Positions 9,194-18,513 of a DNA stretch of 64,000 bases are shown in pieces; within the stretch, counting starts at the first letter, position 1; each line of letters starts with the position of its first letter. Below the pieces are notes generated by a model, which was given only the letters and a program-made list of their open reading frames with translations, made no database searches and was not told the DNA's origin. The stretch is from positions 391,805 through 455,804 of the forward strand of contig NZ_AQWL01000002.1 of assembly GCF_000376425.1 (NCBI RefSeq). The letters run 5' to 3'. The translations under genes and the position numbers were made by a program. The DNA comes from Thiobacillus denitrificans DSM 12475 (GTDB lineage: Bacteria > Pseudomonadota > Gammaproteobacteria > Burkholderiales > Thiobacillaceae).

Positions 9194-10161
9194 ACAGATT
9201 TCGCCTTGGAACGTTGCCAGTAGGCGGTCAACAGATTGTTGTGCAACCGGTAAGCGGCCTTGACTGCGAGCCGCGGCGGCTGCGCCGAGGTCGTCAATTC
9301 ATAGCCCAGTTCGCGCAAGGTGTTGCCTGCGACGCTCTCGAACGCGCGGATCTGCGCGGCAGACATCCGGGTGCGCCACTTGCCGGCGTTGTCCACCTTC
9401 AGGGGCTCGTGCACCAGCGGCGTCTTGCCCGGGTCATCAACGGGTGAAACTGCGAACATCCCGGCCGAGTAGGGTTCGCCGAGAAATTCACAGAGGGCCT
9501 GCATGGTGTCTTCAGGCTGTGCGAGCAGGTCCTCGTAGCGCAACTCGAGGTACTGGCCTGGCGGAAGCTGGCGACCCTGTTCACGTCCCTTCTCGATATA
9601 GCTTTCCCAATACTCCGCTGCGAAATAGGCGTTGTAGACATAGAAGTCATTGCGCCGACCGAACAAGGACAAGGCGACGTCGCGTCCGTCGCGAATCAGA
9701 TGGACGAATTGGGCCTTGGGAAACCATTCCAGCAGCCGCGTCATGTGCATGACGTAATACGGCGTCTTGTCGCCCCAGCGAGCCTTGCCCTCCCCCTGGG
9801 CATTCTTCTCGAACAGGCCGCTGATGATGGCCGGCAGCGTATGGCGCCCGGTGACGTGCAGCTCGGCCGCAAGCGCATCGCGGTCGAAACGCATGCCGTG
9901 CAGGTCCGTCTCCAGAAATTCGCGACTCTGGTCGTACATCGCCTGCAACACCGCCCGGATGTTCTCCAGTTGGCTGAGGTCGCCGAACACTTCCCGGTTG
10001 CGGTACAGCGGCATGAAGAAATGCGACTCGCCCGTCGGCAGCGAGATGCTGGGCAGATTGCGCAGGCGATATTGCAGCATCGTCGTGCCGGAACGGGGGG
10101 CGCCGACGATGAAGACAGGCGAGTCACTGCGTGGTGGCGGCGTCATGGGAACGGTATTCAT
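9190..10161 (-). CDS. PAPS-dependent sulfotransferase family protein
   Basis: 323 residues. The 5'-phosphosulfate loop GAPRSGTT is at residues 20-27 and the 3'-phosphate-binding segment RDGRDVALS at 157-165, the two signatures of sulfotransferases using 3'-phosphoadenylyl sulfate. Length is usual for the cytosolic bacterial family. It lies between glycosyltransferase genes, so a sugar of the exported glycan is the likely acceptor, though lipid or peptide acceptors occur in the family. It overlaps the downstream GT2-sulfatase fusion by four bases, indicating co-expression. Confidence 0.85.
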   Translation of the reverse strand: MNTVPMTPPPRSDSPVFIVGAPRSGTTMLQYRLRNLPSISLPTGESHFFMPLYRNREVFGDLSQLENIRAVLQAMYDQSREFLETDLHGMRFDRDALAAELHVTGRHTLPAIISGLFEKNAQGEGKARWGDKTPYYVMHMTRLLEWFPKAQFVHLIRDGRDVALSLFGRRNDFYVYNAYFAAEYWESYIEKGREQGRQLPPGQYLELRYEDLLAQPEDTMQALCEFLGEPYSAGMFAVSPVDDPGKTPLVHEPLKVDNAGKWRTRMSAAQIRAFESVAGNTLRELGYELTTSAQPPRLAVKAAYRLHNNLLTAYWQRSKAKSV

Positions 10162-10167
10162 TGGAGG

Positions 10168-11094
10168 TCAGGTCTGCGAACGGCGCTGGTAGCCGACGAT
10201 CAGGCCCAGCGCGTGGGTGGTATTCATGCCCTGGCGCAACAGGCGCGATTTGCTAGAGAGCAGCAGCTTCAGTGTCGTCAGGCAATGACGAAGAAACTGT
10301 CTCAGCAGGAACGGCGGGATGCCAAATACGGTGTGCGGGAACGCCGGCAGGCGAAACTGGCCATGGCGTAGGCCGGCGCGGTAATGCAACTGCAGGAAAT
10401 AGCGTGGCGTGAGCTTCCAGGGGTCGACACCGTGCCATACCGCCATGTCTGGCCGGTAGCGGATGCGTGCGCCGAGATCGAGCAGAGCGCGCAGCATCAT
10501 GGCATCCTCGCCGCCGCCAACGCCTTCGCCCGTGCGGTTGAAGCGTGCATCGAAGCGCAGTTCCGGATGGTCGCGGAAGAACGGCATCGCGTAGGCGGTG
10601 TTGCCGCTCCACACCGGCGTGGTGTCGTCGGCAATCCAGAAGGGCTTGGCGCCGTGGTCGAGCCGGCCGAGAAAACCCGCGACCTCGTCATCCAGCCAGC
10701 CAGGGCGGCGGCAGGGGCTGAAGTCGATCTCGATGCGGCCGCCGGCACAGTGCGTACCTTCGTTTGCGATCGCGTCGTACGCCGCGGCCAGGAAGCCGGC
10801 CTGCGGCAGTTCGTCGTCGTCGATGAACACCAGGATGTCGCGGCCGAGCGTTTCAGCCAGTGCGCGGTTGCGCGCGGGTACGATGCCGGGCGCGGTCTCG
10901 GTGACGATGCGCAACGGCGCCCCCGGTTCGCGCTGCAGCCGCGCCAGCACCTCGAGCGTGTCGTCCGGACTGTCGTTGTTGACGGCGAGGATATCGAACG
11001 GCGCTGGGCACGACTGCGCACGCAACGCGCCGACCAGCTTGTCCAGCCGGTCGGCACGCTTGAAGGTACAGAAGGCGACGGTGAGCGTGGGCAT
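10168..11094 (-). CDS. Family 2 glycosyltransferase
   Basis: 308 residues. It opens TLTVAFCTFKRADRL, has the DXD region FIDDDELP around residues 90-97, and GGGEDAMML further on for the acceptor/base region. The C-terminal 60 residues are basic and hydrophobic and may lie on the membrane. It resembles the N-terminal domain of the fusion protein two genes downstream, so the two may be paralogues. It is six bases from the sulfotransferase gene and four bases after the previous GT2 gene, in one transcription unit. Confidence 0.88.
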   Translation of the reverse strand: MPTLTVAFCTFKRADRLDKLVGALRAQSCPAPFDILAVNNDSPDDTLEVLARLQREPGAPLRIVTETAPGIVPARNRALAETLGRDILVFIDDDELPQAGFLAAAYDAIANEGTHCAGGRIEIDFSPCRRPGWLDDEVAGFLGRLDHGAKPFWIADDTTPVWSGNTAYAMPFFRDHPELRFDARFNRTGEGVGGGEDAMMLRALLDLGARIRYRPDMAVWHGVDPWKLTPRYFLQLHYRAGLRHGQFRLPAFPHTVFGIPPFLLRQFLRHCLTTLKLLLSSKSRLLRQGMNTTHALGLIVGYQRRSQT

Positions 11095-11098
11095 GCGA

Positions 11099-12082
11099 TC
11101 AGGGCAGGGTGCGTGCGCTGCGACGCGCGTCGATGAGGCGGATCAGGGCGTCAAAGGCTGGTGCCGGTAGAAAGCTGGCCAGGATGTACTTGGCGTCGCG
11201 TGCATTCCAGTCGGCGCGGCGGAAGGCGTGCCGGAACAGCCGTCGCGCCGAATCGGTGTCGCGGCGCCAGTGGCAGCGATAGGCCTCGGGCAGCAGCGAA
11301 CCGTAGACCCGGGCGTCGCGCTCGTTGCGACCGAGATGGGCGACCTGTTCGGGATGATGTCGCACGAAATCCTCGCGCACGGCGATTGCGTCGAATACCT
11401 GGCGCCAGCGCGGAATGTGGGCGTCGCCGCGCGGGTAGCGGCGGTAGTAGGCAAGTACTTCGGGCACGCGGACCACGGTGGGCTGCTGGACGAGCATGCG
11501 CAGCCAGAGGTCGTAGTCCATGGCAGTCGGCCGACGCTCCGAGAATCCGCGCAGGGTGTCGACCAGCTGGCGTCGCAGCAGCACGCCATTGATGGGCCAG
11601 GGGCAGGCTTGCAGGAATAGCGCGGCCGCATCGGTCTCGGCGTAGTTGGGCGGGACGTAGGGTTGGGTATTGGCCGCCGCTTCGCCTACGTTCTGCCAGC
11701 CGCAGTAGGCTACGTCCGCCAGGGTGTCGGTCAGCGCTGCATGCAGTTGCTTCAGCGCGTCGGGGTGCCAGGTGTCGTCGGCATCGAGGAAGGCGACGAA
11801 GTTGCCGCGCGCGTGCGCCAGCCCCTGGTTGCGCGCGGCATAGGGCCCGCTGTTGGTCTGGTGCTGCACGGTGACGCGGCCGGGATGGGCGATGGCCAGA
11901 CGCTCGACGATGTCGGCCGAGCCATCCGTCGAGCCGTCGTCGACGACGACGAGTTCGACCTGCGGATAAGTCTGCTGCAATACGCTCGCGATCGCCTCTT
12001 CCACGTAGGGAGCGGCGTTGTGGCAGGGCATGACGACGGAAATCAGCGCGGGGTCAAAGTTGTCCATCGGGCGTCGGGGCAT
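11099..12082 (-). CDS. Family 2 glycosyltransferase
   Basis: 327 residues. Motifs in order: ISVVMPCHNAAPYVEEAI, VVDDGSTDGS, and FLDADDTW as the DXD site. The start at 12082 overlaps the previous gene by 29 bases; an ATG at 12067 (five codons in) would cut this to 14. Neither has a strong ribosome site, and the longer form is kept because of a weak GCGAG upstream. Very similar in layout to the neighbouring gene 12054-13004, so the two are probably tandem duplicates that diverged in sugar specificity. Confidence 0.87.
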   Translation of the reverse strand: MPRRPMDNFDPALISVVMPCHNAAPYVEEAIASVLQQTYPQVELVVVDDGSTDGSADIVERLAIAHPGRVTVQHQTNSGPYAARNQGLAHARGNFVAFLDADDTWHPDALKQLHAALTDTLADVAYCGWQNVGEAAANTQPYVPPNYAETDAAALFLQACPWPINGVLLRRQLVDTLRGFSERRPTAMDYDLWLRMLVQQPTVVRVPEVLAYYRRYPRGDAHIPRWRQVFDAIAVREDFVRHHPEQVAHLGRNERDARVYGSLLPEAYRCHWRRDTDSARRLFRHAFRRADWNARDAKYILASFLPAPAFDALIRLIDARRSARTLP

Positions 12083-13004
12083 TGCGATCTCGCAGGTTGA
12101 TCAGCCAGCGGTGCCAGGCTGCAGGTAGCCAGGCGGGTAGCATGTGTTTCCAGTCCGAGAGTGTGCCATAGCCTTGTTTCATGACAGTGCGGAAGATGGC
12201 GCGGGCGGCCGGCAGGTCGCGCTGCCAGTAGCAGGCATAGCCGCGCTTCAGCAGCTCGCCGCTGGTGAGCGCGCGAATGCGCGCTCGGCCGAGCGTGGCG
12301 GCGAAGTCCGGGTGGGCGGCCAGGAAATCGCGCTGCGCCTGCCAGTGTTGCAGGGCGGCACGCGCACGGTCACCCGAGGCTTGGCTGCTGCCGTGAAAAT
12401 GGTAGTAGGCCAGCACCTCGGGCACCCGCACGATGGGCGCGGTCGTCGCCACCCGCAGCCACAGGGCATAGTCCTCGGCGTTCTTCAGCGCCGGATCGAA
12501 ACCGTTCGCCGCCAGCACGGCCGCGTGCTTGACCAGCGCGGCGTGGATCGGCCAGCGGCAGCCGGCAAACAGGGTTTCGGCCTTGTCGGCATTCTCGTAA
12601 TCCGGCGGCACGAAGGGCGCACCGCGCCCGCCCGGCAGCCCCAGATTCTGCCAGCCGCAATACGCCAGCACGGCATCGGAACGTGATTCCAGGGCGGTCA
12701 GCATGTGTTCCAGAAATTGCGGAGACCAGGTGTCGTCCGCATCGAGGAAGGCCACGTGGCGACCCTGTGCCACTGCCAGGCCGGCGTTGCGCGCGGCGCT
12801 GACGCCGCGATTTGGCTGGCTCAGCATGCGGATGCGGCGGTCGGTCTGCGCCTTGAGCCAGGCCGGTGTAGCGTCGGTCGAGCCGTCGTCCACGGCGATC
12901 AGTTCCCAGTCGGCGCAGGTCTGTGCCAGCACGCTGCCGACGCTGACTGGCAGGTGCGCGGCGGCGTTGTGGCAAGGCATGACGATGGAGACGGTGGGCG
13001 GCAT
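12054..13004 (-). CDS. Family 2 glycosyltransferase
   Basis: 316 residues with VSIVMPCHNAAAHL at the start, [11 protein letters not shown], and FLDADDTWSP as the metal-sugar-nucleotide site. The PCHNAA, DGSTD and LDADDTW blocks and the C-terminal layout are shared with the gene at 11099-12082. Starts at ATG 13004, nine bases after the deacetylase stop. Cytoplasmic enzyme; donor sugar unknown. Confidence 0.88.
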   Translation of the reverse strand: MPPTVSIVMPCHNAAAHLPVSVGSVLAQTCADWELIAVDDGSTDATPAWLKAQTDRRIRMLSQPNRGVSAARNAGLAVAQGRHVAFLDADDTWSPQFLEHMLTALESRSDAVLAYCGWQNLGLPGGRGAPFVPPDYENADKAETLFAGCRWPIHAALVKHAAVLAANGFDPALKNAEDYALWLRVATTAPIVRVPEVLAYYHFHGSSQASGDRARAALQHWQAQRDFLAAHPDFAATLGRARIRALTSGELLKRGYACYWQRDLPAARAIFRTVMKQGYGTLSDWKHMLPAWLPAAWHRWLINLRDRNAPTPDGQL

Positions 13005-13013
13005 CGGCCGGGC

Positions 13014-13814
13014 TCAGGTGCGTTTCAGGCGCCGGAACGCGTAGGCCGCGATGTCGCGCCAGCGCACGTCATGGCTGCCGAAATAAAGCTTGCGTGCGAA
13101 GCTGCCGAGGGTGTCGCTGTTGAACACGGTCAGCCGCCGCAGTTGATACGGATTCCCGTCGCGCAGGACCCAGCCGGTGCGGGTGGTGCAGGCAGCCGCG
13201 TAGCCGGCGTGTTGCGCGGCTTCGGCACAGCGCACGTCCCAGGCGCCGTAGGGATAGGCGAAGCTGCCAATCGGCTGTCCGAGCAGGGTTTCCAGCGTCG
13301 TCTTCGATTCGACGAGTTCGCGCATCATGGCAGCGTCGTCGAGTTCAGTAAGGCGAGCGTGGCTGACGGTATGCGAGCCGATCTCCATGCCGCCGGCCTG
13401 CATCTCGCGCAGTTCGTTGGCATTCAGCAGACGTCCCACAGGCCGGCCATCGGCCGGCCAGGCGGGCTCGCGTCCGATCGAGCCGCTGACGATGAACCAG
13501 GTGGCGCGCATGCCGCGCTTCTGCAGCTCCTCGCAGGCGGCGAGATTGTCGACGTAGCCGTCGTCGAACGTGATGACGGCGGTGCGCCCCCCCCATGCCT
13601 TGGCCGGCCTGGCCGCGAGCGTGCCCATGGTCGGGGTGGCATAGCCCTCGGCAGCGAGAAAGTCGAGCTGTTCGCGGAAGCGCTGCATCGACACCGCCCA
13701 CGGCCAGGACGGTGTGCCTGCACCAGGCGTGACGGCGTGATACATGAGCATGGCCGGACCATGCTGGCCAGCCTGGTTGTGCATTGCGCGCGAGAGGGGA
13801 TCGAGCCAGGTCAT
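13014..13814 (-). CDS. Polysaccharide deacetylase (NodB / CE4 family)
   Basis: 266 residues. The canonical NodB motifs are intact: TFDDG at 82-86 (catalytic base and metal Asp), SHTVSH at 147-152 (metal His pair), and FAYPYGAW further on for the substrate groove. No clear signal peptide is seen, so it may act on a lipid-linked precursor in the cytoplasm or be exported by another route. Unlike the divergent relative at the left end of the window, this one has every expected catalytic residue. Its start overlaps the flippase stop by four bases (ATGA). Confidence 0.9.
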   Translation of the reverse strand: MTWLDPLSRAMHNQAGQHGPAMLMYHAVTPGAGTPSWPWAVSMQRFREQLDFLAAEGYATPTMGTLAARPAKAWGGRTAVITFDDGYVDNLAACEELQKRGMRATWFIVSGSIGREPAWPADGRPVGRLLNANELREMQAGGMEIGSHTVSHARLTELDDAAMMRELVESKTTLETLLGQPIGSFAYPYGAWDVRCAEAAQHAGYAAACTTRTGWVLRDGNPYQLRRLTVFNSDTLGSFARKLYFGSHDVRWRDIAAYAFRRLKRT

Positions 13815-15280
13815 AGGGGGGTAGGCTTGGCGAGTTTAAGCTTGATTTTCCAGCGGTTCGTCTCTGCGGCGAGTGCAGGGATCGGCAAGTACAGGAAAGC
13901 GAGGGCGTAAACCAGTGCACCCGTGCTCGACATGAGCAGTACGTAGAGCGCGTCGATTGCCTGCACGGAGGGCGGAATGAGCTGGTCGAGGAGCCACAGG
14001 GCCGCCGCCAGGATGACATTCAGCAACAGGGCCGGCATGAAGGCGTGTGCCAGGTCGGCCCAGCGCGCCTGGAGCGACTGCTGCGCCAGCCAGAACATGT
14101 GGGTGCTCATGTAGAGCAGTGCGATCGCCAGGCCGGCTGCCACGCCCTGCATGCCGTAGGGCAGACCGATGATGATCGCCGCACCCGCGATGAAAATCAT
14201 GATCACCTGGGCGACGAGTTCCTTGCCGAGGCCGTTGCGCGCGGCGAGCACCGCGCCGGACAGGTTCTCGATCATCATCAGCGGCGCGGCCAGGCTGAGG
14301 ATCGTCAGGGGGGCTGCGGAGTCAGCCCAGCGGTGGCCGAACAGGGTGACGACCAGCGGCTCGGCGAGCCACAGGAAGCCGAGGTAGAACGGCAGCCCAT
14401 ACACCGCGACCAGGGTCAGGCTGCGAAAGAACAGGTAACGCGACTTGTCGAGGTTGTCCTGCTCCTTGGCGAGCGCGCGGAACAGCACCTCGTACACCGA
14501 GCCGGTGATGACGCTGTGCGGGCGCGTCGCCAGACTCTCAGCCTTGTTGAACAGGCCGACGCCGGCCGGGCCGATGCTGCGCGACAGCAGGAAAGTCGGC
14601 AACTGGCTGCGCACGTAGTAGACGATGTTGTTGCTGGAGGCGAGCAGACCGTAACGCATCAGCTCGCCGGCGCGCGCGAAATCGAAGCACAGGCCCGGGC
14701 GCCAGCGGGCATACCACGCGAACTGCAGCGCGCCGGCGACAGAGCTGAACAAACCCGCCAGAATCAGGCTCCAGGGGCCGTGCCCGAGCCAGGCCAGACT
14801 CAGCGCGACAGCGTTGTATACGACGAGGTTGCTCAGTTGGACGGCGGTCTTGGCCTTGAAGCGCATGTCGCGGTGCAGCATGTTGCTGGGCACGTTGAAG
14901 AAGGGTCGGACCATGAAGGACAGTGCCGCCACCCGCAATAGGTCGGCGTACAGCGGGTTCTCGTACCAGCGACCGAACCAGGGGGCGATGGTGAAGAAGA
15001 AGCCGACGATCGCCAGGCCGATCAGCGTCTGCAGGGTGAACAGCAGGTCAAAGTCGCGCTTCGACGCCTCCTTTGCGCGCACGATCGCCTGCCCCATGCC
15101 GCCGCCGGCGACGAAGCCGGCCAGGCTGGTGAAGATCAGGATGGTCGCCACCATGCCGAATTCGGCCGGCATCAGCAGGCGTGCGAGGACCAGCCCGAGG
15201 GCGAAGTTGATGATCTGGCTACCGGTGTTGCCGATGAACACCCATTTGGCGCCGTGGCGGATGGAATGGCCAAGGCTCAT
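13811..15280 (-). CDS. Lipid-linked oligosaccharide flippase (Wzx-like, MOP superfamily)
   Basis: 489 residues, almost entirely hydrophobic helices (about 12-14), opening GAKWVFIGNTGSQIINFALG and continuing ARLLMPAEFGMVAT, which fits the polysaccharide-exporter (RfbX/Wzx, PST) family. It would flip undecaprenyl-linked repeat units across the inner membrane for assembly in the periplasm. The surrounding glycosyltransferases fit that job. No Wzy polymerase, Wzc or Wza is visible in the window; they may lie to the left. Length is usual. Confidence 0.88.
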   Translation of the reverse strand: MSLGHSIRHGAKWVFIGNTGSQIINFALGLVLARLLMPAEFGMVATILIFTSLAGFVAGGGMGQAIVRAKEASKRDFDLLFTLQTLIGLAIVGFFFTIAPWFGRWYENPLYADLLRVAALSFMVRPFFNVPSNMLHRDMRFKAKTAVQLSNLVVYNAVALSLAWLGHGPWSLILAGLFSSVAGALQFAWYARWRPGLCFDFARAGELMRYGLLASSNNIVYYVRSQLPTFLLSRSIGPAGVGLFNKAESLATRPHSVITGSVYEVLFRALAKEQDNLDKSRYLFFRSLTLVAVYGLPFYLGFLWLAEPLVVTLFGHRWADSAAPLTILSLAAPLMMIENLSGAVLAARNGLGKELVAQVIMIFIAGAAIIIGLPYGMQGVAAGLAIALLYMSTHMFWLAQQSLQARWADLAHAFMPALLLNVILAAALWLLDQLIPPSVQAIDALYVLLMSSTGALVYALAFLYLPIPALAAETNRWKIKLKLAKPTPL

Positions 15281-15336
15281 TTTTTTCTGAGCGGCGTCGG
15301 AAGCGAGGAAGTCATGGGCGAATTAGTGAGCAAATT

Positions 15337-16197
15337 CTATGCCCGTGTACGGTTCGTTTGGTTGCGTATTATGGCCTGATCGCGGCCGCGTCTGGAGCCC
15401 AGTCGCCAGGCGGCTAGCAATGCGAGGGGGATGACCAGCAATTTGTGACTGGCGAGCAGGAGCTTCCATCGTGGCAGGCGTTTTCTCGAGAACACGTGCA
15501 GCCGTCCCAGCGGGTAGTACGTCATGCCCAGCCGCTCTGCCAGGCGGGCCAGCCCCAGGCGGGAAAAGAAAGCGATGTGCTGGCCAGTGCCGAATGCGTA
15601 ATAACTCCAGTGTTCTGGTAAAGGCGGGGCGTTGTCCGCAAAAACCTCGGTCGTAAAAATCAAGGTGTCGGACTGATGGTCAGCAAGGGTACGTTGTATG
15701 AAATCGAGCGGATCGAGTGTGTGTTCCAGTATCTCTACGGCGCTGACAGACAGACAGGCGCCTTGCGTGGCGTCATACTCGAAGCCGCGCGCAAAGAGGT
15801 TGGCGGCATAACGGTCGGACCAGAAATAATTGAATCCCAAATCACGCATCAACCGGGTCAGCAGACCATATCCGCCCGCTACATCCACGTATTTTTCCTT
15901 CCCGCGGTCACCCAGGACAAAGTAGTTGATTGCCGCGAGCCGCAGGGCAGTAAAAATATTGCGGGAGGCAACGTCCGTGTCTTCCTGGGCGATGGCTTCG
16001 GAGTAGGCTTCTTCCAGCCATGTGGGTTCACTGACGAACAGGTGATCGCATTCTGCGCAGTAGCGATAGTTGGCCTCATGTTTGTTGAGAACTGCTGCAG
16101 TGAATAGGGTTCTGGTTTCTGCGCTGCAAATATGGCACTTCAATCTGAGATTACTTGGGTTCTTGCCTGAATAAGCTGTCATTGTGTTTGTGTTCAT
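15337..16197 (-). CDS. SAM-dependent methyltransferase with N-terminal zinc ribbon
   Basis: 286 residues. Residues about 21-52 hold two CxxC-type pairs (CHIC and CAEC), a zinc ribbon as in sugar C-methyltransferase relatives. YVDVAGGYGLLTRLM around residue 103 is a degenerate class I SAM-binding motif, and SAVEILEHTLDP is the post-motif acidic stretch. The C-terminal region is hydrophobic (KLLVIPLALLAAW), perhaps a membrane anchor. AT-richer than most of the window. Likely methylates a sugar or nucleotide-sugar for the glycan; substrate not determinable. Confidence 0.78.
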   Translation of the reverse strand: MNTNTMTAYSGKNPSNLRLKCHICSAETRTLFTAAVLNKHEANYRYCAECDHLFVSEPTWLEEAYSEAIAQEDTDVASRNIFTALRLAAINYFVLGDRGKEKYVDVAGGYGLLTRLMRDLGFNYFWSDRYAANLFARGFEYDATQGACLSVSAVEILEHTLDPLDFIQRTLADHQSDTLIFTTEVFADNAPPLPEHWSYYAFGTGQHIAFFSRLGLARLAERLGMTYYPLGRLHVFSRKRLPRWKLLLASHKLLVIPLALLAAWRLGSRRGRDQAIIRNQTNRTRA

Positions 16198-16225
16198 GAC
16201 TCATATGTTCTTGTGCGGGCTTGCG

Positions 16226-17170
16226 TTAGTTTCTGCTCAGAAGTTTCTTGGCAAATGGACGTAAACGATTGAGTTTGAGTGCCTGTTCGGTTTGAAACAG
16301 CCACATTTTCGCTTGATGATCGCTGTCAGGTCCTTCTGCCCCAATGCATCGAGAGGGGATAGCCGTTCGAGATAAAGCTCCAGTTCGGAAGGCATTCTGA
16401 TAGGCGTCGCTCATCATTGACGTTCACTTTTGGCAGATGACTGAGTATACGTGCGTGATTGTCATGCCTACGTATGAATGCGTCGTTGATTTTCCTCCGG
16501 AATTCATCATCGACATCGTATGGGTGTAGTGATGTGTTGGAGCGACAGACCAAAGTGCTGTAAAGGCATTCGAACTTGTCCTGGTAGGTAATCGACAATG
16601 TAGGGGTGCCGTTTTCCAGTGAGGCAATAAGCAAATGCATGCACCCGGTGATAACAAGGTCGAGCAGCCCGTAAGCCGCTTGATCTTGTCAGGCTGGCCG
16701 ATCGATGTATAGCGTACATGTACGAATTCCCTGTGTTGCAGTGCCCGATCGAATGCCTGCAGCATATACGTCCACCCATGACGAACAAGGCATGATGTTG
16801 ACGTATTAATTCATCGAACGCGCGCGTTCCCGCTGCCCCGTGCCAGGCCTGCACGAAGGGTGTGTGCCCGACGCTCGGCACCACAATTGAACGGCGTTGT
16901 CCGCCGATGATGGTAAAGCTGGAGGCTGGGTTTTGTGTGCGGAGCGACTGCATCAAGGCACTGAACATGGCCAGGTTGTCCAGGGACCTGGAGGGGTCGC
17001 AGACATCTCCAGCATTAATGGCGAAACGTATGGCTACTTCGGGCATGACAAGCTGGGGTGTCAAAATACGTAAGCGACGCAAGGGTAGAACGCCCCGCAG
17101 GGCATTACGAGCAATGATGGCCTAATTGATCAAATATTGTCTGCGCATCGTCAATATCCAGGCTCGTCAC
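16226..17170 (-). pseudogene. Decayed polysaccharide pyruvyl transferase gene (several frameshifts, probable deletion)
   Basis: No single frame spans this stretch, but consecutive minus-strand pieces in different frames look like one PF04230-type protein. A GTG at 17170 overlaps the upstream stop (GTGA) and opens about 18 codons ending at a stop. A shifted piece from about 17124 includes INAGD, MFSALMQSLR and ALFVMGG. Another frame holds QHREFVHVRYTS. A third holds DLVITGCMHLLIASL then GTPTLSITYQDKFECLY, close to the family C-terminal V-x-T-G-R-M-H / GTP / YQDKFEGL blocks. At least three frame changes are needed, and about 100 residues expected between VMGG and the C-terminal part are missing. 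It would have added pyruvate ketals to the glycan. Sequencing error could explain some shifts but not the missing block. Confidence 0.7.
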
Positions 17171-18273
17171 AGGAGTGGGGCGCAAAGCTGCGTGACTCGC
17201 TCGACAAACAGGGCGCGCGTATAGTGTGTCGCGATCCTGGAACTCCCTTTCTCTGCATTACGTTCCCGGACATCGCGATCTCCCAGCCAGGCTATGCATT
17301 GTTCGGCAAAATGTGCGTCATCACCCGCGATTCCCAGGCCGGCATTTTCCAAGTCCGCCCTGAAGGCGTCGGCGCTGTAAGGTGTTGTTATGCATGCCCT
17401 GCCATAAGCGAGCGATTCCAGAATCTTGATGTTGGTGCCGCCACCGGAATAGATCGGTGCAATGGTGAATGCAGCTTCGCGATACGCCTCTTCCAGGTTG
17501 TCAACAAAACCAGGGGCTGAAACGTCGAGGTGTTGTTCCCATGCGTGTCGCAGGGCGGAAGACGCGGCGCCTGCCAACAGCAATCTGGCTTTTGGGCAGG
17601 CTGCCTTGATGACCGGCCAGCAGCGGAAAAGAAAGCGGTCGATCCCATCGCGATTGGGTGCATGCCAAAGCGAGCCGACGAAAAGCAGGGTGGAGCTGTC
17701 TACTTGCGGAAATGGTTGGGCCGGCGGGTTGTAGGGAATGTTGGGCAGGAGTGCCGATTTGAGTTCGCGATACCGTGCCTGGTCCCGCTGGCTGACGAAA
17801 AAATAGGCGTCAAAACGCCTGAGCTGTCGTTGTGCCAGCCAGGCCGCATACTTCGACTTGAGCTGCGTGGCCAACGCCAGTCCACCCGGTGTGTAGTGGT
17901 AACCCCAGTCGTCCAGATCGACCACGCTATGCAGGCCGGGCGGGATGAGCAGTTTGGTCAGAGGGTTGAGGTAACGGCTGACGATCAGCCGGTAGTGCCT
18001 GAGGTCAACCCCTTCTGCCTTGAGTGCCTGGTTTAGGGCGTTGTCCGGTTTAAATTTTCCGATGCCGAGCGGACGTTGGTGCCAAAGTCCATGTGCAAGG
18101 ACCCCGGGTTTGGGAGATTCCAGTCGGCTGGGGCCGGCAGTAGGTTCCATCAGCAATACATCGACGTCAGCCAGTGTGCGTAGCGCTTCATGCAATAAAG
18201 CGGTGCGCTGCTGCGCGCCCGACTGGGGATTGAAAGGCGAAGCGGGTGAAACCAGTAAAATGCGATCAGGCAT
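17167..18273 (-). CDS. Family 4 (GT-B) glycosyltransferase
   Basis: 368 residues. It opens RILLVSPASPFNPQSGAQQR, a GT-B acceptor loop with the Gly-Ala pair, and has LLFVGSLWHAPNRDGI at the start of the second Rossmann domain and YSGGGTNIKILESLAYG as the nucleotide-sugar site with its conserved Glu. It is the first gene of the minus-strand glycan block and diverges from aroB across a 268-base gap. Its stop overlaps the first codon of the decayed pyruvyl transferase gene. Confidence 0.87.
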   Translation of the reverse strand: MPDRILLVSPASPFNPQSGAQQRTALLHEALRTLADVDVLLMEPTAGPSRLESPKPGVLAHGLWHQRPLGIGKFKPDNALNQALKAEGVDLRHYRLIVSRYLNPLTKLLIPPGLHSVVDLDDWGYHYTPGGLALATQLKSKYAAWLAQRQLRRFDAYFFVSQRDQARYRELKSALLPNIPYNPPAQPFPQVDSSTLLFVGSLWHAPNRDGIDRFLFRCWPVIKAACPKARLLLAGAASSALRHAWEQHLDVSAPGFVDNLEEAYREAAFTIAPIYSGGGTNIKILESLAYGRACITTPYSADAFRADLENAGLGIAGDDAHFAEQCIAWLGDRDVRERNAEKGSSRIATHYTRALFVERVTQLCAPLL

Positions 18274-18507
18274 GGCAGGTCGATCCGGTCATGGAGTGTG
18301 CATACGGGATTTCATCAAGGCTGGCGGCACGGCAACACATAAGAGACTGCTATAGGCGCGTGCATTCGCATCAGCTCCGGAAACTTGCTGGCGAGAATCC
18401 GCCGATTGATGAATGTGTATTCATGTCGTTATTGCAAAACTTACTGGCTCGCGTGCCGGTAAGCAGTGTGCCATACGTGCCGGTTCAGGGAATATGGTGG
18501 CATTGGT

Positions 18508-18513
18508 TACAAT
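18508..18513 (+). promoter_or_regulatory. Possible -10 box (TACAAT) upstream of aroB
   Basis: TACAAT lies 28 bases before the aroB ATG. The matching -35 (TTCAGG near 18484-18489) is poor. The 268-base gap between the divergent glycosyltransferase and aroB must hold promoters for both; this is the only recognisable candidate and I saw no other structure in the gap. Confidence 0.25.

Noticed and set aside
13581-13600. C-tract in the deacetylase gene as a frameshift site
   Set aside because: The frame is continuous on both sides and all NodB motifs are intact.
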